The position numbers and the translations under genes are program-made. Below are positions 30,701 to 40,641 of a DNA stretch of 64,000 nt, piece by piece. The notes beneath the pieces were generated by a model. It was not told the origin of the DNA and did no database searches. It saw nothing but the letters and a program-made list of their open reading frames with translations. Source of the stretch: Diphasiastrum complanatum (taxonomy: Eukaryota > Streptophyta > Lycopodiopsida > Lycopodiales > Lycopodiaceae); assembly GCA_029204225.1 (NCBI GenBank), contig CM055093.1, forward strand, positions 6,951,315 to 7,015,314, given 5' to 3'. Every line of letters begins with the position of its first letter. Within the stretch, counting starts at the first letter, position 1.

Positions 30701-31990
30701 AGGTTTCCAATAACTAGTTTGGTTGCATTTTAGCTATTTTCTTGTTTTTTAGAGTAGTTTAGGTAGATTTTTGGGAGTTTAGAGTTAGTTTTTTCTATTT
30801 AGTGTTTGGACTGTTCACAGCTAGCAGAGGAGGTGAGAGAGGGTAGAGGAGGCCCTGAACAACCTCTAAGGGCTTGAAACCCAAACCAATCATCCAAAAA
30901 AAAATCCAAAAAACACACCAATCTGCATTTTGGAGGGAAAAAGAGCCAAAAAAAACTCATCAAATTTTTATATCTCCAAAATCAGTGGGAATTAACCCTT
31001 GCATGTCTGGCAGCAGCTCCAGGGTACTGTCCCAGACCTGCATAGAAGCCTACAAGAGTTAGTTCCAAGCATTGTAAAAATCAGAGAAAAATCATAAAAA
31101 ATTCAAAAAACCCTTGAAAAGATCCAAAAAAATTCAAATCTTCATAAGAACTCTCGCAGTGCCCTCTGAATTTCCATATCAGTGAGACCAGGACATAGAG
31201 AAGCTTGCAAGAGTTAGTTTGATGATTAAGTGCCTGTGCGAGAGTTCCCAGTGAAAAAAAGACGGGAAAGTATCAATAAACCCTCGCAGGCAGTGAAATT
31301 TTTAGTTCCAGTGGTCAAGAACTCTCGTAGAGGATTTGGAAGTTCCATCTCAGTGAGACCAGGACACAAAAGAGCTTGCAAGAGTTAGTTTGATTCCACT
31401 GAGCAAAAAATTGGATTTAAGTGTAAAAAAATCACTAAAAAGTGAAGATCCAGCAAATTCTTTCAGTAACAACTCTTGCAGACCCTCTCAATCGATTCAG
31501 AATTTTAATTTACATCAATGATGAAGCCTGCGAGAGTTAGTATGAAGATCTGGTGAAGATCAAATACAAAAAGTGATTTTGAACCCTTGCAAACACTGAA
31601 ATTTTAACTTCTTGCAAGAGTTAACTCTTGTAGAGAATTCTATTGTGAGATCTGACCCAGATCTAGATACTGTGAAGCTTGCGAGAGTTACTTCCCAGAG
31701 ATCTGAAAGATATCATGTTTTTTACCTGCAAAACAGCTAAAGAACCCTCGCACAGCCAACCCTCGCACAAGATAACCCTCACAAACCAGATCAATGGAAA
31801 GATCTGCATCAGATCCAGCTATTGTCAAAATCTCAGGTCAATCAGTGCAAGGAGTAAAAAGTTATCAAGGAAAAACCACCGCAAAAGACCTAAAATTCAT
31901 TCCGGTCGATCAGATCGATTAGATCCTTGAAGATCCAGACTGCATCCTATTGTATAAGCAAGATCCAATCACTTTGGAACCCACCATTGG
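30701..31990 (+). other. Tat1 leader with about 17 copies of a CTCTCGCAG-type motif
   Basis: There is no sustained frame before gag. From 30990 to 31785 the leader repeats AACYCTYGCA or its complement TGCRAGRGTT about 17 times in mixed orientation, for example near 31145, 31208, 31236, 31375, 31528, 31678, 31742 and 31757. A longer unit, CAGTGAGACCAGGACA with GCTTGCAAGAGTTAGTTTGA, occurs twice about 165 bases apart (near 31185 and 31350). The Tat2 leader has the same design. Confidence 0.75.
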
Positions 31991-33430
31991 ATGAATCTGA
32001 GATCGGGACGATCAATAGCACGAAGGATAGCAAATCTGGCACCACACCTTCCCAGATTAGTAGCTGTGCAACAAGAGCCAGAACCAGAACCAGCACCAAT
32101 GGATCCAATGGTCCAACCCGTACCTGTCGCTCCCTTGCAAGCAATCCAGAGAGCACCATGGATGGAGATACTGAAATACGACGGATCATCAGATTCCATC
32201 CAATTCCTCCAGATCTACGAGCAAGCTTGTGAAATCTATGACGAACGGACACCTGCGGAGAAGCTAATGTTGTTTCCTATGTCCTTACTAGTAGTGGCTC
32301 AAAATTGGTCTTTCAACCTGTCAGAGGAAGAGAAATCCACATGGGAAGCGGTTAAAGACGTGCTTTAAACCAAGAAGGTTTCTGGAAGACCCGTTTTTCC
32401 TGCTAAGCAAATTCAAGATGGGAAAATGAGAAAGGGTCCGTGACTATATTGAACAGGTCAAACATCTACGATCCGAGTGCAGTGCAACCCTGACTCCGGA
32501 TCATGTGGTTCCTAGCCGGATTACCAAGAAGCATCAGAAGAGAACTGAAAAGACGGGAGTAGTACGCTACTCTGCAAGAAGCTATGGAAGATGCCATCAG
32601 GGAAGAGGATGAGGGATCTGACGACGAATATCCTTTCACCCACACTCCTACTCCCTCGATCACATCATCATCATCAAACGCATCCGCTCTATCCACAGAA
32701 CTGCTGTTGGAGCAAATGATAAAATTACACAACCAGCAGATGGAACAACTTACGACGCAGTTTGACCAGAAACTGAAGGCCTTACAAGGAACTGTAGCAG
32801 TAACTCCACATCAACCGGAACCAGCCCAGCTGCAGTATCCTCGATGAGAAAATGTATGGTATTCAGTATGCACGCAAAACCATACAACAAACGAGTGTCC
32901 AGTCCTAAAGCAAAATCTGAGACTGACACATAGATTCTGCCATCTGTGCAATGCAACAACCCCAGGGTTGTTTAACAGAAGAGAAGTCCTTATCAGATTT
33001 CTTATCCTTATCATCAAGGGACACCTAACGCGACACCAAGGTATGGTGCATCCAATCAACCACAACGCATGGCCTTACCTGCTCCACCAGGGCCAGCCAA
33101 TCAACAAGTGGCCCATGTAAACCTGACAACAGCAGAACAAGAATTACAAATGTCATCTCAACCTGAGCAGCAGTAGTGGTACGGACCACATGAACCATTT
33201 ATGGATCCTGCCATGAATGAATATATTTCGGCCTATGCAGCTCAAACTCAACGTCAAGGTGGAAGAAATTACGGTTGCTACAGGTGCGATGAGGGACACA
33301 GATTTGCAGAATGTCCCTACAAAGGACAATATACAACCTCCTGTCGAGATTGCAGTTATGGACATTGTTTCAAGAATTGTCCATTTAAACCTGAAACCAC
33401 TGCACCTCTTAACCTCATTGCCATACAATA
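31991..33430 (+). pseudogene. Tat1 gag with multiple zinc knuckles
   Basis: ATG at 31991 opens MNLRSGRSIARRIANLAPHL, then MEILKYDGSSDSIQFLQIYE, TPAEKLMLFPMSLLVVAQNW and LSEEEKSTWEAVKDVL, the capsid. Frame changes follow at about 32368 and beyond. Later parts are MEDAIREEDEGSDDEYPF, a coiled segment (ELLLEQMIKLHNQQMEQLTT), a pair of decayed CCHC motifs (SVCTQNHTTNEC, CHLCNATTPG), and near 33282-33395 the knuckles CYRCDEGHRFAEC and CRDCSYGHCFKNC. The array of up to four cysteine motifs is more than the one or two usual in plant gypsy Gag. Several stops prevent a full product. Confidence 0.88.
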
Positions 33431-33449
33431 ATCAACAGTTCTAGCAGGG

Positions 33450-34470
33450 ATGCCATCGAAAGGTCGACACGACTATGCTCCTGTGTTAGCTGTTACGCGA
33501 GCACAGAAGAGGAAGGAAGTGGCTCCCTTACCACCACCATCGGTCACTGACGACCAACCCTCAACTTTAGCGCCATATCCAAATGTGAGGGAAGAGAGAA
33601 GACAGTACCAAAAAATAAGACACTGGGTACAAAAATCACAAGAGAAGGAAAAAGAGCAAGAACAAAACAATCCCACTGAACCTCCAGTCGGCATCGAACG
33701 GGATCCGCAAATGGGCTCACCAACATGAACCACCTTTTCACATGGTGGAGCCTGAGGAACCACACACTGAAAGGCTCATACTCTTGTTGTCAAGCCACAT
33801 TAGTTTACCCCTCGGAGAACTACTACGGATTGCACCACAAGCGAAAAGCCTTCTAGCTGAATGGGCCAAGGCGGATGAGGAGCCAATGGCGCCTGAGCCC
33901 ATATATTGTGCGGGCTATGATGAAACAAGTAACGTCCTCCACATCGGAGCAGCATGGGAAAGTGAGGACCACAACATCACTTTGCCAATCAAACACAAGA
34001 GATATGAGGACGAGGCGGCAGTGGTAGATGGAGGATCGGGTGTCAATCTGATCTCCACTACTTTGTACAAAAAATGGAGATTACAAGGATTAAAGCCAGC
34101 CAGATTCGCCATCAAGTTAGCAGATCAATCATGTGTGAAACCAAAAGGTGTAGTTGCTGATATTTTCGTAAAGATAGCAGGCATGCAGTATGTGATTACT
34201 TTTGCGGTCATGGATATACCTAAATCTCCATTTGCATACCGTATTTTACTGGGAAGACCATGGTTGAGGGTTGCGCAAGTAGTACACAACTGGGGTACAT
34301 GGAAACTCACCTTCGAGAACACAGAACAGGCTGTAAAGGTAGATCCAACCACATGGGCGGTAAAACCTATTGCACCCAAAGCTGATGACGGATCATCCAT
34401 GACAAATTATACAATTGACCACCCAAGGCTAGCCAGGGGGGTCACTATCATTCTGAGACGGATGTCATGA
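33450..34470 (+). pseudogene. Tat1 protease region
   Basis: A proline/glutamate-rich linker (VTRAQKRKEVAPLPPPS, YPNVREERRQYQKIRHWVQK) ends in a stop near 33728. A frame from 33742 then carries ERLILLLSSHISLPLGELLR, the protease active site EAAVVDGGSGVNLISTTLYK, and ILLGRPWLRVAQVVHNWGTW. DGGS in place of DSG/DTG is the form seen in Tat-type proteases. This frame is open over 242 codons. Protease would release Gag and Pol products. Confidence 0.88.
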
Positions 34471-34494
34471 GATGGACGGATGAATTAGCAACTA

Positions 34495-36440
34495 TTGACT
34501 ACCAGACATGTCAATATGAATCAGATCCAGAACCGAGTACATCTTCACCCAAATGTTACATTTGGATTGATACCCGAAGAGGCAATAGCTATAGTAGACG
34601 TTGATATTCACAACCATGAGGTGAATGTCACAACAGTCCCAAAGAAAGACAACAAGGATGAACCCATCAAAATGACAAAAAAGGACAAGAAGAAGGTATT
34701 GGATTCCTTGAAGTCAATCAAGTTGGACTCAGATACAGCGTCATCTTTTACACAGGTGATAGAAAATAAAAAAATGACCAGTCGGGCCAAGATCAATATG
34801 CTGAAAGAGGAATCTCGACGAGCTCCAGTTCACGAGATGCCTGATACTTTCAAGAATTATACATTGGACGACGTGGTAATCATGATGTCGCAAGCCCAAC
34901 AAGAACCTGATCAAAGTCAAGCACCAGCGGAACAAGTCTTCGAAGGACCTGCGCGAATACAGCCGATGAATCTTGTGGAACCAGGAAAAGAAGAAATGAT
35001 AGTGCATGTGGGAGAGCAGTTAACACCTACACATTTCAAGAGACTACGATCCTTGTTGGTGGAATGTAAAGACTGTTTTTCCTGGAGCTATAATGATCTA
35101 AACGGCATTCCGCCAACAGTAGTCCAACACACCATACCTTTGGTGGACGGAGTAGTCCCCAAGGTAGCCGTTACTACCGCTGCAACCCGAATTATACAGA
35201 ATTAATCAAGAAAGAGTTGCAGAAACTTATGGATGCAGATTTCATTTACAAAATCGAACACACGGAATGGGTATCGCCGATAGTTATAGTACCCAAGAAG
35301 AATGGCAAAATGCGTATCTGTTTGAATCTGAAGGCGCTTAATGCAGTCACCAAGGAGGACCATTTCTCTTTACCATTTACGGAAAGTGTCCTCAAGAGTA
35401 GCTGGTGACGAAGCCTACAGTTTTCTGGACGGCTTCAGCGGTTACAACCAAGTGAAAATAGCCCCCCCAGGACCGGCACAAGGCATCATTCGCCACAGAA
35501 TGGGGAACTTATGCCTATAAAGTGATGCCATTCGGACTTTGCAATGCCCCAAGCACTTTCCAGCGAGTCATGCAGGCGACATTCAAAGATTATTTGCAAA
35601 AATTTCTAGAAATTTTTTTGGACGATCTGTGCGTGCATGGACCAAATTCAGAACACTTATCCAATTTGGAGAAGGGTGCTACAAAAATGCCGCGAATACC
35701 AGATCTCCCTAAATCCAGAAAAATGTCAATTCTGGGTGACACATGGCTTGATACTCAGCCATATAGTGTCAAGACACAGGATCGCCACAGATCTATCAAA
35801 GATCAGGATCATTGTTGATCTACCACCACCAGGGACAATCCGCGAGGTCTACATTTTCATGGGTCATGCTAACTATTATAGGATCTTCATTCTTGATTTT
35901 GCGGAGTTAGCCAAACTAATTTACAAGCTCACAACGGATCCACATTGGAATGAGAAAGCTCTAAAGGCTTTCTAGAAGATTAAGGATGCATTGGTCTCAA
36001 CACCAATTTTACGACCACCCAATTGGTCCATTGAGTTCCATGTGCATACGGAAGCATCAAAGTATGTAGTTGGAGCAATCTTAACCCAGCCAGGTGAACA
36101 CAAACTGGATTTTCCAATCCGATTTGCAAGATGACAGCTCAGTGATACCAAAATGAATTATTCAATTACAGAATTACCAAATGATCTATGCGGCTAAGAA
36201 GTTGCGACACTATTTGATGGCCACACATTTTGCTTTTTATACGGACCATCAACCCTTGCTATATCTTGTTAATAAAACTTGCAACACCAGGAGAATCACC
36301 AGATGGCTCCTGTTGCTGTTGGAATTTGATTTTCGGATAGTAGTTCGCAAGGGAAAACAACACTACATGGCAGATCATGTGTCACGAATCAAGGAAAAGG
36401 AGATTGCAACCCAACCCGACGATGAGCTAGCAGATGCTGC
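34495..36440 (+). pseudogene. Tat1 reverse transcriptase and RNase H
   Basis: A linker (VDIHNHEVNVTTVPKKDN, KKDKKKVLDSLKSIKLDSDT) precedes RT. RT motifs: QKLMDADFIYKIEHTEWVSP, IVIVPKKNGKMRICLNL, MPFGLCNAPSTFQRVMQATF, catalytic LEIFLDDLCVHG, SLNPEKCQFW. RNase H: PPNWSIEFHVHTEASKYVVG, then IYAAKKLRHYLMATHFAFYT, DHQPLLYLVNKTCNTRRITR and GKQHYMADHVSRIK. Frameshifts fall near 35205, 35405, 35650 and 36150. Compared with Tat2, about 290 bases of linker near 34540 are missing. Confidence 0.92.
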
Positions 36441-37558
36441 CTTATTTTACGTGGATACAGTACCAGAATGGGTTGCCGACATTGTTGAATATCTAATGAG
36501 GGGCCAACCAGACAAATCACTACCAAAGGCTAAACAGCGAAAATTGATCTGGAAAGCTAGACCTTATCAGCTGATTGCCGGCGAATTGTACCGAAGAGGT
36601 CCAGACGGAATTCTTCGGCGGTGTATTCTTCCTCATGAGACCACCCAGATCATTTCGCTTTCACATGAAGACATGGGTGGATGTCATTTTGCATCTGACA
36701 TTACAGTTCGCAAGATCCTGCAATCAGGATGTTGGTGGCCAACGATTCATAAATACACAGAGTAATACTTGAAAAAGTGCGATGTGTGCCAAAGGGCAAG
36801 AAGACCAATGAGATTGAACTATGATCTACTGCACCCAGTCTTAGCCCAAGCACCATTCGAAAAATGGGGATTGGATTATATTGGTGCAATTCACCCTGCA
36901 GCAAGGAGTTCCCAGGCTCGATACATAATTGTAGCCATAGACTACCTCACCAAATGGGATGAAGCCAAGGTAGTACGAGTAGTTGATGCTAGGACCACTG
37001 CCAAGTTCCTTTATGAAAATATCATTGTGCGCTTTGGGTGCCCGGTGGAACTAGTCAGTGATCGCGGAAGCTATTTCATCAATGAGACCATCAAGGTCCT
37101 GTTGGAGGAATTCTTCGTGATCCACAAAACTAGTACGCCTTATTATCCTTGTGGTAATGGGCAAGCAGAATCATCCAATAAGATATTGTGTAGCATACTC
37201 ACGAAAACAGTAGCAGATCAGATTGGGAACACAAGTTGCATGCTACACTGTGGGCATTCAGGACAACATTACTCTGTGAAACACGCTTACTAGCTGTGCA
37301 TGCACTGGCAGCTGAAAAGGAAAGACGCAAGGCTTGGCATGATCGCAAATTACAAAAGAAGGATCTTTGTTCAGGAGATCTGGTCCTGATGTATAAAACC
37401 AAGGCGATCAAGAGGAAGTTAAAATTCACGGGCAAAGGTCCTTATAGGATCAAGGAAATTCTTAATTAGGGGGCCGTGAACTTAGAACAGCTTGATGGGA
37501 CGCCCTTCGACACACCCATCAATGGTAGCCGGTTGCACAAGTACTGGCCACCACAATA
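36441..37558 (+). pseudogene. Tat1 integrase, internally deleted
   Basis: The zinc-binding part shows HEDMGGCHFASDITVRKI and CDVCQRARRP. The catalytic triad is visible: D in WGLDYIGAIH, D in VSDRGSYFINE and E in GNGQAESSNK, with 35 residues between the second D and the E. An in-frame stop at about 36763 (E-stop-YLKKC) and a deletion of roughly 190 bases at about 37263 (LWAFRTT joined to CETRLLAVHALAAE) break it. The C-terminal module ends GTPFDTPINGSRLHKYWPPQ, without a chromodomain. The enzyme would insert cDNA into the chromosome. Confidence 0.92.
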
Positions 37559-38393
37559 AGACAGCTCCAGATTGGGGGTGGCACGTTACAAAAAGCTAAT
37601 CTGCTTAGCCATTATCGCTAGATCTAAGGAGATCAAGCCAAATCAAGCTAAATCCATCAAGATTCAGCTAGATCTGGCAGGATCAGAGAAATCCATCAGA
37701 ATCCAAGGAGGATCCAGATCTTGATAGGGTAAAAAAGAAAGCAGATCATCAGATTGACTGAGGAATATGCTACCAAGAATCCATCAGAACTTCCAGAGCA
37801 CTACCAACAGTCAGATCAAGCCTAGATGAAGCTGATTACCAGTTTACAAAATTAAAAATCAAAAAATCTCAAGATCTTGTCAAAAAAACACTTTGAGGGA
37901 GCATTTTTTCATGAGTTTTTGAGATCCCTTGGGAGATAGCTCTTGAAAATTGGACAGTCACCAGATCTGATCTAGATGCATCCATGAAAATCTCTGCGAG
38001 AGTGCCTGATGGAGGAATCATCATTTTTTAGTGTATGCGGGAGTTCTCAAAAGCAAAATTTTCAGAAACCTCGCAGAGCATCAAGATCAACTTACCAACT
38101 CTCGCAAGGTGCCTAAATGGAATCAAAGCAGTGAAATTAGCCTGTCTACATGGTCTGACCTTGAAAATCCAATTACAGGAACAAGTTGTGCAAGAGATCA
38201 CTTTCTGCGAGAGTTGAATCCTCGCAGACAGTCTGAACCCTCGCAGAACCTTTGCATAGCAGTCAAATCACCTTCTGAACTCTCGCAAACTTTCATGAGG
38301 TCTTAGAATTTTGTGAAGAAGGTGCTTGCCAAAATTTGGGTGGAATTGAATAAGGAAAAGTAAATTTCACCTAATACGCACTCTAAATTCCTC
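37559..38393 (+). other. Non-coding block between integrase and ORF3, with CTCTCGCAG-type motifs
   Basis: About 0.8 kb without long frames. Between 37994 and 38290 the same motif as in the leader recurs about nine times in both orientations (for example CTGCGAGAGTG at 37994, CCTCGCAGAG at 38069, CTGCGAGAGTT at 38205, AACCCTCGCAGAACC at 38236). The homologous Tat2 block at 50950-51300 keeps the arrangement. Confidence 0.7.
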
Positions 38394-38401
38394 TATATAA
38401 G
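38394..38401 (+). promoter_or_regulatory. Internal TATA box upstream of ORF3 (Tat1)
   Basis: TATATAAG sits in a roughly 90-base block (CTAATACGCACTCTAAATTC, then TATATAAG, then GCTGAATTCGAGTCAT and TTTGCTAGCRAAGCTCTGCC) that is strongly conserved in Tat2 around 50891-50902. The distance to the Tat2 ORF3 ATG is about 250 bases. I infer a separate promoter for ORF3; no transcript data are visible. Confidence 0.6.
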
Positions 38402-38450
38402 TGCTGAATTCGAGTCATTTGTCACCTTTGCTAGCGAAGCTCTGCCGAAA

Positions 38451-39759
38451 GCATCCCAATGGCTTGCCCCCATCCAGATACAACTTACACTTTTGGAAGC
38501 AGAGAACACGTGCCTGGGGATAGAAGTTAAAGCCTTACAAGATGAGAAGCTCGTCTGGTTAGCTCAATCTGCACCAGACACAAGGCCGTTTTCCCAATCA
38601 GAGATGAATCTGCTATGGCGTCAGGTACAGATTTATAGACAAACCTTGAACAGCTACCAGACGAAGTTCAATAAGTATCGGACAAGCCCAACGCAAGAGC
38701 TCGCCCAGCCAAGCAAGCCCTCAAGACATGCCAGAAATACATGGAAACGAAGGCCCAGCCCTCTCCCGTGGTAATTCCACTGCCACCTAATTTTGACGCT
38801 GCACAGGCTAGTACCAGCCAAGATCAGAGCCAACAGGCAGCAGGGGGATTTCAACCAGATCAAGGGTCCGAAGGCCAGGACCAAGGGCAGACAGATGCGG
38901 CCGCTGAGAAGCATGACCAGAGCCAAGGTGCAACCACCAGCCAAGGCCCAGCAACATCATCCAGAGGGTCACGAATGATATTTTCCAGCCAGGCCTTCCA
39001 AAGACCAAAATCCGTGGAGGAGAACATCAATGAATTTTTATCCAAATATCCCCATGAGTCATTAAGAGGCTGCTGGCAGTTATCATTCTCAGCTCAGACC
39101 ATCAAGGGAAAAGAACTGCAAGTCTTACCCGCCCTCCAACCACAACCGGAGTGGCGACAACATTTATTTGAGAGAGACCCTGCATCCATCAGGGCTTACG
39201 TGACGAGTTCGCAACAATTACGGGTGAATGCGCATTTTCTGCCATGTCCAAGAAGATCCAAATGGGCGGAATGCGACACTCCTCTGGACCAGATCACACT
39301 CAACAATTTCAACTGGCCAATCATCAAATCCGAATATGGGTGGACAACGGATGTAGACGCTAGAAGGGCTCTCTCCGCATTCGCCAGCCACTACATCAAT
39401 TGCCCCGATCCCACAGTCCGTGCGATAGCCACTTATGCCTGGGACTTGGAATATTTAGTGGGCATTGAAACAAAATGGGATGATTTCCTTCCCTCCATAT
39501 TTTTCGATCCAAATAAGGTGCTCGCTTCCGACAAAGTCGAAGACCAGCTGCTAGTCGCTCGCGTATATTACTAAGCTGCATTCCATGGCGATTCCTGGAC
39601 GAAACGATTCCAAGCATGGGTGGATCAGGAATGGTTGACAGGAGTTCACAAGTCCTTCCACATGCCAAAGGACTCGAAGAAACTGGACCTTCTCAACTTC
39701 ATGGAAGACATTACGGCATATCTTATCCACCAGAGGCGGTCCAAGAGAATGCTCTACTA
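38451..39759 (+). pseudogene. Tat1 ORF3, N-terminally deleted protein of unknown function
   Basis: The sequence begins immediately after the TATA block, inside what Tat2 shows to be the coiled-coil part (QLTLLEAENTCLGIEVKALQ, MNLLWRQVQIYRQTLNSYQT). A one-base loss near 38708 shifts the frame to METKAQPSPVVIPLPPNFDA, a Q/S/T-rich linker, and then a conserved domain: SVEENINEFLSKYPHESLRG, AQTIKGKELQVLPALQPQPE, LNNFNWPIIKSEYGWTTDVD, VGIETKWDDFLPSIFFDPNK. A TAA at 39571 interrupts it (VYY-stop-AAF), and reading resumes through FQAWVDQEWLTGVHKSFHMP to MLY and the final stop. There is no signal peptide, membrane segment or known catalytic motif. The position is that of env-like genes, but the resemblance is positional only. 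Confidence 0.75.
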
Positions 39760-39806
39760 AACCAGCAGATTGCCGAGGGACCGACACTACTTCAGGCCGT
39801 GGGTCC

Positions 39807-40627
39807 TGTGGGGGTATTCCCAACAAAGTGTAAATAAATAAAATCCTCCAATAAAATGTGTTGCGAGGGCATGACATCCTGCGTGTATAAGCCCATGGCC
39901 CAATGAGCACGCAATTGAAGTTGTAAATAAAATAAACTTGACTTGGGCCTTGTAATTAAAATAAAACTAGAGGCCCAATGTCATTTTTAAGCTTAGAGAT
40001 CACTTTTTAGAGTTGGGTCCAAATTGGGACTCACATGAATCTTGTGATTTCTAATGTACTTTTTGTGGACCCTTGGATCAAGTTGGGTCCAAGATGAGTG
40101 GTTAGGATCATTGTGAATATTAGCCAATAAGATTGAGGGGCAAGGGCCTTCCCCATTTTATAAAAAGGCACCATTTGTACACTATTTCCATGCTTAAGGA
40201 GAAGGAGGAAACTCTACCATTTTTGGAAGAGAAGCATCCTCATTTGCTATTCACTACTTGCTATTGCTCTTGGTTGTGTTTTCTATTGCTTTCTATTTCC
40301 ATGTTTTATTGTTTGCCATAGTGAATGTTTTTCCATTAGCAAGCATAAGGAGCATTTGAGCTAACCTCCACCCTCACTCTCTTTCTCTCTCTTTCTCTTA
40401 TCTTCTCAATCTCTTCTTCTCCATTCCTTCCCTTCAACCAAAACTATGATGAATGTTAGTGTAGGGGAGTAGAGTTAAAGAGGAGTAGTATAGGGGTGAG
40501 TAGAGTTAAGGGATAAAGTAGAAAATTAACTAAAAGTAGCATCTATGCATAGTTAGACACCTATCTAGTGATCTAACCCTTGTTGACAGGCGGAAGGGCT
40601 ATACTACGAAAGATCCTCGACACTACA
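39807..40627 (+). repeat. 3' LTR of Tat1, 821 bp
   Basis: It starts TGTGGGGGTATTCCCAACA (one T fewer than the 5' LTR) and ends CGACACTACA. The sequence just upstream, CAGGCCGTGGGTCC, is not a convincing polypurine tract. Confidence 0.95.
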
Positions 40628-40641
40628 GTTGATTTCCAACA
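40628..40641. repeat. Right TSD of Tat1 and the terminus of the interrupted LTR
   Basis: GTTGA (40628-40632) repeats the left flank, and the following TTTCCAACA is, on the minus strand, the TGTTGGAAA start of the target LTR. Confidence 0.8.

Larger units (their letters stand above)
29870..40627 (+). mobile_element. Athila/Tat-like Ty3-gypsy element Tat1 with extra ORF3
   Basis: Complete borders: 5' LTR 29870-30680, 3' LTR 39807-40627, TSD GTTGA. Order: LTR, tRNA-Asp primer site, 1.3-kb leader, gag, protease, RT, RNase H, integrase, 0.8-kb non-coding block, ORF3, LTR. No chromodomain follows integrase. Protease DGGSG and the primer type point to the Athila/Tat clade. The two LTRs differ at roughly 3-5 percent of positions by eye, so the insertion is not recent. 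All coding parts carry stops, frameshifts or deletions. Confidence 0.93.

Noticed and set aside
31947-32252. Antisense frames overlapping Tat1 gag
   Set aside because: They lie opposite the gag start, are not conserved in Tat2 and read as shadows.
37559-39759. ORF3 as a retroviral envelope gene
   Set aside because: No signal peptide, transmembrane helix, cysteine pattern or furin-like site. Only the position is env-like.
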